Source: Pollenia angustigena
Lineage: Eukaryota > Arthropoda > Insecta > Diptera > Polleniidae
Assembly: GCA_930367215.1 (NCBI GenBank)
Contig: OV884056.1
Span: 93,073,285 to 93,137,284, forward strand
Length of the DNA stretch: 64,000 bases
Direction: 5' to 3'
How positions within the stretch are numbered: the first letter of the stretch is position 1; every line of letters starts with the position of its first letter. Shown in pieces: positions 49,304 through 59,262 of the stretch. Both the position numbers and the translations under genes were made by a program. The notes under the pieces were generated by a model that saw only the letters and a program-made list of their open reading frames with translations, did not search any database and was not told the DNA's origin.

Positions 49304-50325
49304 CAGTGTTCGAAAATAAACACTTAATATCGTTTTTATACCCTCAACCACAATTAGTTGTGAAAAGGGTATATTAAGTTTGTCATTCCGTGTGAAACTT
49401 TTTTATTATTCATCTCACACCCCATAAAATATATATATTCTGGGTCTGTTCGTCTGTCCATCCGTTGAAAACACGCTCACTTTCGAACAACTCAAAAGAA
49501 ATAAACAAACTTGGTGCCAAATTGCTTGTAGTTATCCTAAGCAGTTTGGGATTGAAATCCAGCAAAATCGGTTAAGTAGGACCAGAGCTATGAATCAAAA
49601 CCACCACCTAAAAAAATTGATAATTTTGTTACAAAAAAATAACAAGGCACAAGGAACAAGGCATGGAATGAGATATGATTTTGCAAAAACTTGTTTTATT
49701 TGACTGGAAATCACGCTGTTAAATTTCGTGCAGATCCGTCCATAATTTACCCTAAGCCTCATATAAACACTACTCCCGGAAAACAGTTTAGTACGCATAA
49801 AACCGTAACAAATAATGCTAGCGTAACAAAATTTGGTAAAATTCAACATCGTAAAATTTCGTGACTATCGGTCCATAATTTACCTTAGACCCCATATAAA
49901 CCCTACTACCGGAAAACAGTTTAGTACGCCTAAAACCGTAAAAAATAATGCAATCATAACAAATTTTGGCTCGTCACAGTTTTATAGGACTATAAATGAT
50001 ACTGTGAAATTTCATGAAGATCGGTACATAATTTACCCTAGGCCCCATAGAAACCCTACTCCCGGAAAACAGTTTAGTCGCCTAAAACCATAATTTTTCA
50101 CAAATCGTCACAGTTTAAGATAATAATAACATCATACAGATATTACTCCTTAAACATTCGAACTGTCGGTGGAGGGTATCAAAGATACCCTCGGTTCTTT
50201 CTTGAAAATAGTTACGAACGGTATTAAGGATTGTGTATGTCTACACAATCACTAAAAAAAATAGATATCGTTCCTGGGTGTGTGAGCCGAACGTTAAATA
50301 ATGTACTGTTTATTTTCGAACACTG
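49304..50325. mobile_element. hAT-like element with CAGTGTTCGAAAATAAACA ends and an inserted repeat
   Basis: CAGTGTTCGAAAATAAACA begins at 49304; the inverted partner TGTTTATTTTCGAACACTG ends at 50325. Flanks TTTTGAAC (49296-49303) and TTTTGAAA (50326-50333) match at seven of eight bases. A repeat related to the 15-kb CATTCCGT family fills most of the interior. Confidence 0.75.
49336..50205 (+). repeat. CATTCCGT-family repeat with three tandem units of about 120-150 bp
   Basis: Starts TTATACCCTCAACCACAATT, GTGAAAAGGGTATATTAAGT. Three units carry GGTCCATAATTTACC-like and CCGGAAAACAGTTTAGT words, with the latter at about 49777, 49909 and 50054. Ends near GGTGGAGGGTATCAAAGATA. Confidence 0.65.
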
Positions 50326-50542
50326 TTTTGAAAAACAATTCGTACTTTAAAACATAAAAAAATATAATTGGAATAATTTAAAAAAATAATTAAAGAGAAT
50401 ATCTACATTTGCCTCTCAAATTTTGAGAAATTTAACAATATAACTTTAAATTGGTGGCCTAAAATATAAAAACAAAAATACAAAATCTATTAAACATGTC
50501 AATATTAATAAAAAAAAAACGTTTTTTCCATAGTATAATAAG

Positions 50543-51556
50543 TACCAGTGCCCATGTTCTATAACTCTCGCGTCGAGAAACTTTTCAATTGAAATGTGTG
50601 ACGCCGTCAACGATATGTGTTAAGGCCTAGTTAGGCGAACGTTGCTGTTACCCGTAATGTACCGCACCGTACTGTAAGCACGTTGGTGCACTTATAGAAC
50701 ATTTAAAAACGTGGTTTATGTTTTTTCTATAGATAAACAAAAAACAATAGTATACATAAAGCAAATCACACAGTGATGGGAATCAAAAATGTTTTTAAAA
50801 GTACCAAGTGATTTAAATGATATTAAAAAAGTATTTTGTGTATGTAAAAAACGTTAATAGTTTAATGTTTATATTATAGATTTTCAATAAACAAATTTGT
50901 ATTTTAGCATATATATTATAACAATAGATATATTGTATTGTGGTGTATGCACCAAACAAGGTTTTGCTACCATTAAAAGCCTTTTATTCTTTTCACATTT
51001 CCATTGTATGTGTATATGCATTTGTTTATATGTATTGAACATCTAAACATAAATATATTTATTTATATGAAAATATGTTGTATATTAAGTTGTTTTGTCT
51101 CAATTCCATAGCTTAACTGAAAAAAGTACCAAAAACGAGCAAAAATACCCGCATTCAATTTAACATACAAGCAGCCCATCACTGCTTTACAACTGTCACG
51201 TAACAACGGTATACAAATCTGTTTAATACAGATCGAGACGTTCCGTCAACGTGACATTTAAATTCAGTAAGCATTTGCATTGTTTGCAAATGACAAAACG
51301 AACCAGACGTTCCATTAGGGGACGTGAACGTTAGGCTAACTCTGCCTTTACTGGCGTTCTTAACGTCTGCAATGTCACATCGGCTTCGAGTGCAATGTTA
51401 TGAAATTTATAACGTAACGACATAATCTCTTTTGATAGTTTTCGACATGAGTTACAGACACACTTTTTTCTCACTTTTCGAGAAACGATGGAATATTTTG
51501 TTTCACATCTTCTCGATGCAAGAAGTTCTCGCCATGGTTACAGAACATGGGTATAG
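50543..51556. mobile_element. CCCATGTTCT(A/G)TAAC inverted-repeat element with nested element
   Basis: Left CCCATGTTCTATAACTCTCG, CGTCGAGAA and right end with inverted GTTACAGAACATGGG and TTCTCGATGC match. The element at 50624-51346 lies within. A further CCCATGTAATG piece follows at about 51587. Confidence 0.5.
50624..51346. mobile_element. TTAA-flanked element with GTTAGGC(G/T)AACGTT ends
   Basis: Left GGCCTAGTTAGGCGAACGTT after TTAA (50620-50623); right end AACGTTAGGCTAACTCTGCC before TTTA. Inverted ends imperfect. No ORF. Confidence 0.5.
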
Positions 51557-51667
51557 GTATGTTCATTAGGGAGAGTTTCCATTATATACCCATGTAATGT
51601 CAAATTAATTTATTTGATTTTTGACGCTTGTTTTAATTTTTTTTTTTTTTCTATATATTCTTTGGTT

Positions 51668-51934
51668 GACTATACCAAGGTATATTTATAGCAGGTAGCC
51701 GCGAGATTACAACAATTGTACAATAAAACAAACAACAGGGCTTTTTATTGTTGTTTTGTGATACGAACTGTCAAACAGCAAAGGGGTTGATAAGAGACAA
51801 AAAAGACAAAAGATAAAGACAAAAAACTTGCTTACTTGTTTACTATACAACATTTGACAGTTTGTATCACAAAACAATTAAATAAAAAATAAACAGCTGG
51901 CTTTCCGAGACTACCTGCTTATTCTACCATGGTT
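51668..51934. mobile_element. AGCAGGTAG fold-back MITE
   Basis: Left CCAAGGTATATTTATAGCAG then GTAGCCGCGAGA; right end inverted with CTACCTGCTTATTCTACCAT. Inner arms GTGATACGAACTGTCAAA and TTTGACAGTTTGTATCAC also pair. Confidence 0.6.
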
Positions 51935-52122
51935 TTTTCAATTATTTTTAAAAATATTTTACAAAAACAAATACAATGCAAACATTTATCAAAATGTCAT
52001 TTTATTTTTGGTTTAAAGAAGGGTAAATCCAACAATAACTTTTCTTACTTTATGAATGGTTTATTAAAGGCTTAAAAGACGTTTTTTCGTTTATGAATAC
52101 AACCTTAAAAATTTTTTCTTAA

Positions 52123-52448
52123 CGCTTTGAGCCCCACGTGCCCTACCGGTGGACATTTGTATTTTGACGATTTGGCACATTGTGACCACCCGTGGTCATT
52201 GGGGGACTTACTTTATGTGACATCATGACCACCCGTGGTCACACGTTGTGTGTCATTTCCCGACATTGTGATCACCAGTGGCAACGTTCTGCATACATTT
52301 ACCAGTCACACCGATTGCAAAAAATCAATAAAACTAAGTAAACCAATTTTGGTCTCAGCTTGTCAACTAAGGAATAACCACTCGTCAGCACGCGGTCCAC
52401 CGGTGCAGAAAAAAAATGACCACAGGTGGGCACGTGGGGCTCAAAGTG
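52123..52448. mobile_element. TTAA-flanked piggyBac-like MITE with GGGGCTCAAAG ends
   Basis: Begins CGCTTTGAGCCCCACGTGCC and ends GGGCACGTGGGGCTCAAAGT, G, between TTAA on both sides (52119-52122, 52449-52452). TTAA duplication is the piggyBac signature. The interior repeats TGACCACCCGTGGTCA palindromes. The frame at 52235-52462 is not a gene. Confidence 0.8.
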
Positions 52449-52452
52449 TTAA

Positions 52453-53273
52453 AAATGGTTAAATTATCATTAATAAGTTTTTAATGTAAATTTTTGAAAA
52501 TTTCCTCTAAAATAGCAACATTTTATATATGGGTTTATCCAAAGTGTTGAACGTGACAGTCGTACGCATGAAAAATGCAATAACATTTTAAACAACAAAT
52601 ATTTTTACGTTCCCTTCACCCTTAAATAATAGCACTAATAAAGCACTGTTATCTATGCTAAAGTTTATGGAGGGCTCGATTCTAGGTCAAAGATAATGGC
52701 AAAAGAAGTAGCGGTTCGAACGTGAAAAAAATAGAAGTAGTTTTTGTGGCCATGTATAAAAAGGCGTAATTCAGCGAAACCTGGCACAATTTTTAAGTCA
52801 AACTACTTTCAGAATTTTACTTAGCAATGGAACATTTAAATGTCTTTGGTTTAATTCCAAAATCTTGTGTATTTTTTTTAAGCCAAAATCTGGGTCGATA
52901 CGTGACATTTCTAACGTGAAATTTTTTCCATAATAATTGAACTGTTAATCCGAATAACATATTTCTCTTCGAACTCTTCCTTAGATTACAGACCATATAA
53001 GAAAATTTTTTTGGAATAATTTTTATCAATTATCACCTCTTTTAAGGAAGATAATATTAAAGAAAACATACAATAAAACATTCTCACAAACAAGAAATTA
53101 CGTTTGCACAACTTTGCAGTCTATTTGTTCATCTAAGTGAACAAATGTATGGGTAAATTTATAAAACTAGTAAAATCTAAATATTTCTCTATAACAATAT
53201 CGTAAAATAATCAGCTTTTAATAACTTTTAAATTTTCGGTCACGGTGGACCTTTTGACGGAAATGCCCATATA
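52453..53273. other. Spacer without recognised gene
   Basis: A TATAAAAAGGCG box on the + strand at 52757 has no supporting exon. Nothing else recognised. Confidence 0.35.
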
Positions 53274-54557
53274 AAGGGTGGTTAAATTTCAAGGGCCGAT
53301 GTTGATTTTGAATAAAACACAAACTATTTAGGAAATTATTGTAATTTTATTTTATTATGATATATTGGTATTACTCAATTATATATGGAACAAAATATCG
53401 GCCACCTCCATCCACCATCCGATGGTCCAAATTTTCGATGACCCTGAGGCATAATGGAGGTTCTATACCGTTAATGTGCCGAATTACCTCATCCTTTAAC
53501 TCTTGAATTGTTGCTGGCTTATCGACGTACACCTTTTCTTTCAAATAACCCCAAAGAAAAAAGTCCAACGGTGTCAAATCACATGATCTTGGCGGCCAAT
53601 TGACATCGCCATTACGTGAGATAACACGGCCATTGAATTTGTTGCGCAAAAGAGCCATTGTTTCGTTAGCTGTGTGGCAAGTGGCACCGTCCTGCTGAAA
53701 CCACATATCGTCCACATTCATATCTTCCAATTCGGGCCATAAAAAGTTCGTTATCATCTCACGATAGCGAACACCATTCACAGTAACTGCCTGACCGGCC
53801 TCATTTTGGAAAAAATACGGCCCGATGATGCCGCCAGCCCATAAACCGCACCAAACAGTCACTCTTTGTGGGTGCATTGGTTTTTCGACAATCACTCTTG
53901 GATTCTCATTCGCCCAAATGCGGCAATTCTGTTTATTGACGAATCCACTGAGGTGAAAATGTGCCTCATCACTGAAGATGATTTTCTTCGAAAATTGATC
54001 ATCCACTGTTGCCATTTCTTGCCACCATTCTGCCCATTCACGACGTTTGGAATGGTCAAGAGGCTTTAGTTCTTGAGCCAATTGCACCTTGTAAGCGTGT
54101 AAATGCAAGTCTTTATGCATAATGTTCATCAACGACGAGCGTGAGAGGTGCAATTGTTGGGCACGACGACGAGTTGAGGTGGACGGCTCTTCAGCCACAC
54201 TATCGCGAACAGCAGCAATATTTTCTGCAGTACGAGCTGTACGAGCATGCACTGGTGTTCTCACATCTTCTACAGACCCGGTTTGCTCGAATTTTTCCAC
54301 GATTTTTGGGATTGTACTCACATTTGGACGATCAAATTGACCAAAAAAATCACGAAGTGCACGATATGCATTTTGATTTGAACGCCCATTTTCATAATAA
54401 GTCTGGATAACTTTAACACGTTGTTGGATTGTGTATCTCTCCATGGTTCAAATTGAGTAAGTCTGAAATAGAGAAATGTCAAATAAAATTCGGAAAAAAA
54501 CTTGGCGTTTAGGTGTGGTTCACATTCAACATCGGCCCTTACAATTTAACCACCCTT
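53274..54557 (-). mobile_element. Intact Tc1/mariner-superfamily transposon, 1284 bp
   Basis: Ends AAGGGTGGTTAAATTTCAAG and (right end, inverted) AAGGGTGGTTAAATTGTAAG share about 32 bp, continuing GGCCGATGTTGA. TA lies on both sides (53272-53273, 54558-54559). The transposase frame fills the interior. Confidence 0.93.
53371..54444 (-). CDS. Tc1/mariner-group transposase, open 357 codons
   Basis: Cut-and-paste transposase inserting at TA. The N-terminal third holds two helix-turn-helix segments (MERYTIQQRVKVIQTYY; RARRAQQL-type region near residues 92-115) for binding the inverted ends. The catalytic DDE/D domain shows KKIIFSDEAHFHLSG (about residue 158), MWFQQDGATCHTA (about 252) and WPPRSCDLTPLDFFLWGYLK (about 285-304). 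All three acidic residues are Asp, with 36 residues between the second and third by my count, so it is not classic DD34D mariner. The start ATG at 54444 is 113 bases inside the right end. No stop or frameshift: possibly recent and active, or able to move the small TA-flanked elements only if their ends matched, which they do not. Confidence 0.93.
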   Translation of the reverse strand: MERYTIQQRVKVIQTYYENGRSNQNAYRALRDFFGQFDRPNVSTIPKIVEKFEQTGSVEDVRTPVHARTARTAENIAAVRDSVAEEPSTSTRRRAQQLHLSRSSLMNIMHKDLHLHAYKVQLAQELKPLDHSKRREWAEWWQEMATVDDQFSKKIIFSDEAHFHLSGFVNKQNCRIWANENPRVIVEKPMHPQRVTVWCGLWAGGIIGPYFFQNEAGQAVTVNGVRYREMITNFLWPELEDMNVDDMWFQQDGATCHTANETMALLRNKFNGRVISRNGDVNWPPRSCDLTPLDFFLWGYLKEKVYVDKPATIQELKDEVIRHINGIEPPLCLRVIENLDHRMVDGGGRYFVPYIIE

Positions 54558-54569
54558 TATTATACTTAA

Positions 54570-54964
54570 TTTTGAAGTATGTCCTATAAAATAGTAAATT
54601 TTGGAAAATATGCTATAAAAGTAAATTTTTTTATTTTATAAAGGAAAAAATTTGCGAAATTTTCACGAAATAGTAAATTGTTAAATATTTCCTGGTTAAT
54701 AGAAAATATTTGAAAAAATCCTATAAAATAGTAAATTTTTGAAAATGTCCTATAATTGTCCGTTTATTTTTCTTATGAATACCGATAGGCACTAAATTGG
54801 TTTATATCTCTTTAAGTTTTGGAGATATGAGGTTACTGAATTTAACAATTTTTACCCCTCAGAATTTAGTAAAATATATATAATGCTCTTCTCTAAGTAA
54901 ATACCGTTCATATGGTCTATTATCTTGTTCAAATCGGTTGAAAAACAGAAGAAACTTTTAAACT
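54570..54964. other. AT-rich spacer between the mariner and the LINE tail
   Basis: Short repeated CTATAAAATAGTAAATTT words; no gene. Confidence 0.4.
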
Positions 54965-55076
54965 GTTTTATTTATTATTATTATTTTATTTATTTGTCTA
55001 TGGAATATAATCCTTGCAGACTTCTTAATTAAATACAAATTAATTTTACAAAATATACACAAATGTGAAACAAAAA

Positions 55077-55741
55077 TTATAAATTAGTTTTAATATCAGT
55101 GGGACTAGAAGAATAGTCAATAAATTTATAAAACTTGTTGTACTCAATACACATCCTTCTTAACGGATCACTATTAGCATAATTAGCTCTTAAATATTGG
55201 ACTGATAATGGAACCAAATGACGTGATGGGCATTGAGGAACATTAAATGTAATATTGTTGATTAGGCATCCAGAGCATACGTCGCCAACAATTATGTTAA
55301 AAATAAACAAGATGTTCATCACAGTTCTGCGGCTCTTTAGAGTTGGCAGCTTGATGAGGGCTAGTCTTGCAGAATAAGACGGCATATTCCATTGGTTAAC
55401 CAACGCAGACAAAAATTCAGAAACTGTTTTTGAACTGATTCAATTTGGTCGGAATATTTATTATATATAGGGTCCCATATTACAGATCCATACTCCAATA
55501 CAGGTCTTACAAGGGAAGTATACAGACTTTTCGTAACATATGGATCCTTGAACTCTTTAGCCCAACGTTTTACAAAACCGATCATGCCTCTGCCTTTATT
55601 AGCTGTCATTGTTATATGTGCGATGAAATTTAGTTTTGAGTCAAGCAGAATTCCAAGATCTAAGAAATTATCCACCGACTCCAAATGATACCTTTCAAAA
55701 AAGTAGCATGCACGTATTGGACTCCTTCTAACAAAACGCAT
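55077..55741 (-). pseudogene. LINE reverse transcriptase C terminus
   Basis: Begins MRFVRRSPIRACYFF, VDNFLDLGILLDSKLNF, SLYTSLVRPVLEYGSVIWDP, then shifts frame near 55380 and resumes WNMPSYSARLALIKLPTLKS to a stop at 55077. Follows the satellite element in the - orientation. Confidence 0.75.
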
Positions 55742-56032
55742 GTATTTACATTTTTTTAGATTAAGGGTGTTTTCTTTTCTAAAAAATAATAATGCATTAT
55801 AGTTGTGTAATATATTTATTAGGTTACACGAACCCTTACAAAGTGATACATTCTTCTAAATTACAATGGAACAAAATAATAGCTACGTTTTACACTCAAC
55901 ACTAATGTGTATTTAGCGTGTTAAATTTTGAATGCAAAGTTTGTACTAAAAGCGATATTCACAACGCTTGTAGCAATTTTCAACATTAAATTTTCTTACA
56001 ATTCCAATAAGCGTTAACAGCACTGATTTTCA

Positions 56033-57234
56033 GGCTCCACGAAAAGCCCCCCAATGAAATAACGCCCAAACGAGAAATGAAATATTCCCCAATTTTTTTT
56101 TATACATTTTTGGGTGTTATTTCATATGAAAAAACTCCCAATTTTTTTGGGCCGTTTTTCATATTTTTTTGGCAATTATTTCATTCTTCATTTGGGGTTT
56201 TGAAATTATGAAATAATCTCCAATGAAATAACACCCAACAAATTTTTAAAATTCGGGGCTTGTTTCATAGCGTGTTTATTTTGGGTGTTATTTCATTTTT
56301 AATTCGGAGGTTATTTCATTTTTAACACCAAAGTTAAGTATTGAAATCTGGCTTCGCATACTAAAGTTTTTCTGCGTGACGGCCTGCGGCCGTGCTTAGG
56401 GATTTTTTCCTCCAGTAGGACGCGGCAAGTGGCTTCGCTGAATGAAGTTTTTCTGCGTGCGTCACAAGAATAAAAATATGTTTTTCAATGATAACTAAGG
56501 ATTTTCCCTTTTACAGACACCATGCGTAACACTATTCTGGAAAAGTATGGCTTTGTCTCTCATTTGTGAAAAAAAATATGGCTATATCTCTCATTTCGCA
56601 AAATTTTAAATATGACCTGACCTCTCAATGATTGGGCGATAAGACCATTACGGCTTTATCTCCCATTCAATTGAGCAATAAAGCCATTATGGCCTTACCT
56701 CCCATGGTTAAAAACCACCCCCCCCCCCCCCTCCCCCCCATGTAAATGCCAAACGTAGAAGGCAAATTGTCTTCCGAACTGCAAAAATAGAGCAGGGATA
56801 CAAGGATCTACGGGCGGGTAAAATAACTACAGCAATATTTTTGAACCGAATATATCCTTATTATTAGGAAGACGCCTGCGGGCCTCCACACGATTCATTT
56901 CAATAATTTTGCGACTTTGCTGTTGGTCCATATTGACTTCATGAAATCCTTGGTGAAACTGACTCTTTTATGAATTTTGGGCATAATTTCATTTTTGTTG
57001 CTGATGGGGTTAATTTCATTGGGGGTTATTTCATTTTCATCATTGGGTGTTATTTCATATGAAATAACATCAAAATATTGGGGGTTGTTTCGTTTTCGTT
57101 TTGGGGTTTATTTCATTTATTTTTCGATGTTATTTCATTCACTGCTTTTGGGTGTAAATTCCTATTTTTTGGGGATTATTTCATTGGGGGCTATTTCCTG
57201 GGCGTTATTTCATTGGGGGGCTTTTCGTGGAGCC
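56033..57234. mobile_element. Second novel element with 9-bp target duplication, related to 19464-20598
   Basis: Ends GGCTCCACGAAAAGCCCCCC and its inverted partner continue AATGAAATAACGCCCA. Flanks carry the 9-bp direct repeat TGATTTTCA (56024-56032, 57235-57243). Many AATGAAATAA and GGGTGTTATTTCATT words follow under both ends. Two diverged units of an 81-bp sequence (GGCTTCGC at 56350 and 56431, with GGCCTGCGGCC) match the 82-bp satellite of the first element. No ORF. Confidence 0.78.
56470..56760. repeat. Short-word repeat block and poly-C tract within the second satellite element
   Basis: ATGGCTTTGTCTCTCATT, ATGGCTATATCTCTCATT, CGGCTTTATCTCCCATT and related words recur about five times in both orientations (AATAAAGCCATTATGG). 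A C run of about 14 lies at 56708-56721. It may be a third nested relic of the same architectural type. Confidence 0.5.
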
Positions 57235-57513
57235 TGATTTTCAATAATTAATGTCAGCCGTTATTAAAAATTTTGCGACAATAAAAATATAATTTTTAAA
57301 TAAAAGTAAAACAAACGAAAAACAAAAAGTTATATCCATCACAATATAACTAAAAATCACAATGTAACGTAAATTGTCCGCAAACACAAGAAAAAAATAC
57401 TTGCTTGCATAAAAAAGTACTTTACGCAGATGCAAAAAAGGGTATTATCTCACACTCAGTTATAACTGCGGGTAAGAAATGGAACAAATTTGCCATTTAT
57501 TGTTGCAACATGT

Positions 57514-58299
57514 TTAGAAAGGAAAACGACAACTTCTCACATTTTTGCATATATTTTTAGAATGGAACGAAAACCCGCACGAATGGCAGCATATATGGAA
57601 CATTACTGTCAGAAAAGAAAACACCATAAGTTGCATAAGATTTACATTGCACCACGTGTTAAAAGAATTCAAGTCATTTTGAAGAAGTTGTTGTTCAGAT
57701 ATTTGACGATAGCTAAGAAAAACTTTCACGTCTTCCGCATACATCAGAATATTAGCCGAATTAATCACCCCAGGTAGGTCATTAATAAACAATGTAAAAA
57801 GAAGTGGCCCAAGGTGGCTTCCCTGAGGTACACCAGACAGAACTTCTATGCTTCTAGAAATTGTGTTATTAAAGCAAATCGTTTGTGTTCTGTTGCTTAG
57901 TTACGAATATATACATTTTATACTTATATCAGTTAAACCGAATAAATTAAGTTTAACTTTCAAAAGTCTATGGTAACTTTATCAAAGGCCTTGGAAAAAT
58001 CAGTGTATATCACATCAGTTTACAGTTGTTGTATAAATCCTCGATATATGACAGTTGTAAGATGAAGGAACATCTTTTCTGAAACCCATGCTGGTAAGGT
58101 GAAATCAAATTAGATACTTGGTAACTTAGGATTTCGGTGATAGTTTTTTCGAATAGATTCGGTATAATACTCAATTTTGCAATACCACGGTAATTTTCAA
58201 CATCGGATTTATTTCCCGATTTAAACAAAGGTATAAACAAGTTCTTCAATAGGTACGGAAAGTGACCATGCTTGATCGATACATTAAATAAAATTACTA
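57514..58299 (-). pseudogene. LINE reverse transcriptase core, frameshifted
   Basis: Continues after the MITE with ILFNVSIKHGHFPYLLKNLF, IPLFKSGNKSDVENYRGIAK and ISPYQHGFQK, then in a shifted frame DVIYTDFSKAFDKV and GVPQGSHLGPLLFTLFINDL, then ILMYAEDVKVF, where the catalytic YADD box has become YAED. Confidence 0.78.
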
Positions 58300-58785
58300 C
58301 ACCCAGAGAAAAAACATGTTTAAATATTGTCACCTCCAACAAAACTATTTTAAATGAAAATTTTAAACATATTATGATTCATTTGACCATATTATTGTCA
58401 CCGGCAACCATATTATGGTGGAATTAGACGTCCATCAAGAAGAGAAAACCATATTATGGTTGCCTCCGAACATGTTATGGTTAATAATAACTAAAATATG
58501 TAAAACACTTATATTAGAATGGTTGTTTTTCAACCATAGCATGTTGCTCTTGGAAAAGAGAAAAATACTATTATTAATTTTAAAACAAATTATAGTCATA
58601 TTTAGCCATAACATGCTTAGAGGCAACCATAATATCGTTGTGGCTTCTTGATGGAGGACTAATTCAACCATAATATGGTTGTATGGGACAACAATATGGT
58701 TATATTTACCATAATATGTTTAAAATTTTCTTTAAAAATAGTTTTGTTGGAGGTGACCATATAAAACATGTTTTTTCTCTGCGTG
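58300..58785. mobile_element. TA-flanked full-length hairpin MITE (CACNCAGAGAAAAAACATG ends)
   Basis: Begins CACCCAGAGAAAAAACATGT and ends ACATGTTTTTTCTCTGCGTG between TA dinucleotides (58298-58299, 58786-58787). Arms pair over TCACCTCCAACAAAACTATT and on inward; the interior repeats CCATAATATGGTT. It splits the LINE frame between ADSIAIPL and ILFNVS. Confidence 0.82.
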
Positions 58786-59241
58786 TAGAGGGATAGCAAT
58801 ACTGTCAGCACAGATAATTATTATGTTACTTGGAATGTTATCAGGACCAGAATTAAATGAGAATGTTAGACTTTTGAATTCCTTAGCGATTGTTGCAATA
58901 TCAATAAATGGAATGTGAGTTGATTGGTTCGCATTTATCTTGAAGGGATAATTAAGTGATTCGTCATAAAATGCATTCGAATAAGTTGTAGGGAAAAAAT
59001 CGGCAAACCAATTACTTAGTGTGCCATTATCACTGGATTCCATATGTTGGAACTTCATGGATGAAGGGAAGCCAGTTGTTTTCTTCTTAGAGCTAACAAA
59101 TTTATAAAATGATTTCGGATTACGCCTGAAGTTATATTTCATAGAATTTAAATAATTTTCGTAACACAATTTATTAAGCAAAGTGTATTCAGAGTGGCAA
59201 GTTGAGTATCTTAAATAATTCACGGATGATCCGTGATTCAT
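58786..59241 (-). pseudogene. LINE fragment before the polymerase core
   Basis: Reads LLNKLCYENYLNSMKYNFRR, NPKSFYKFVSSKKK, WFADFFPTTYSNAF, LTFSFNSGPDNIPSNIII and CADSIAIPL up to the MITE. 'NPKxFWKF' and 'GPDxIP' are standard Jockey/CR1 landmarks. Confidence 0.75.
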
Positions 59242-59262
59242 TTCAATTTATTTATATTTTTA

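Larger units (their letters stand above)
54965..59262 (-). mobile_element. Jockey/CR1-like LINE, 5'-truncated and broken by two later insertions
   Basis: On the - strand, reverse-transcriptase coding pieces run in order from 59241 to 55077, then a tail rich in AATAAATAAAATAATAATAA near 54967-55000. A TA-flanked MITE (58300-58785) and a 1.2-kb satellite-bearing element (56033-57234) interrupt it. Several frameshifts; no endonuclease domain. Non-functional. Confidence 0.8.

Noticed and set aside
52235..52462. 75-codon ORF
   Set aside because: Lies across the end of a TTAA-flanked miniature element and reads its palindromes.
56977..57237. 86-codon hydrophobic ORF
   Set aside because: Formed by repeated GGGTTATTTCATT words of the satellite element.
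58415..58671. Two mirrored 78-codon ORFs
   Set aside because: Both strands of a near-perfect hairpin MITE give similar frames; not coding.
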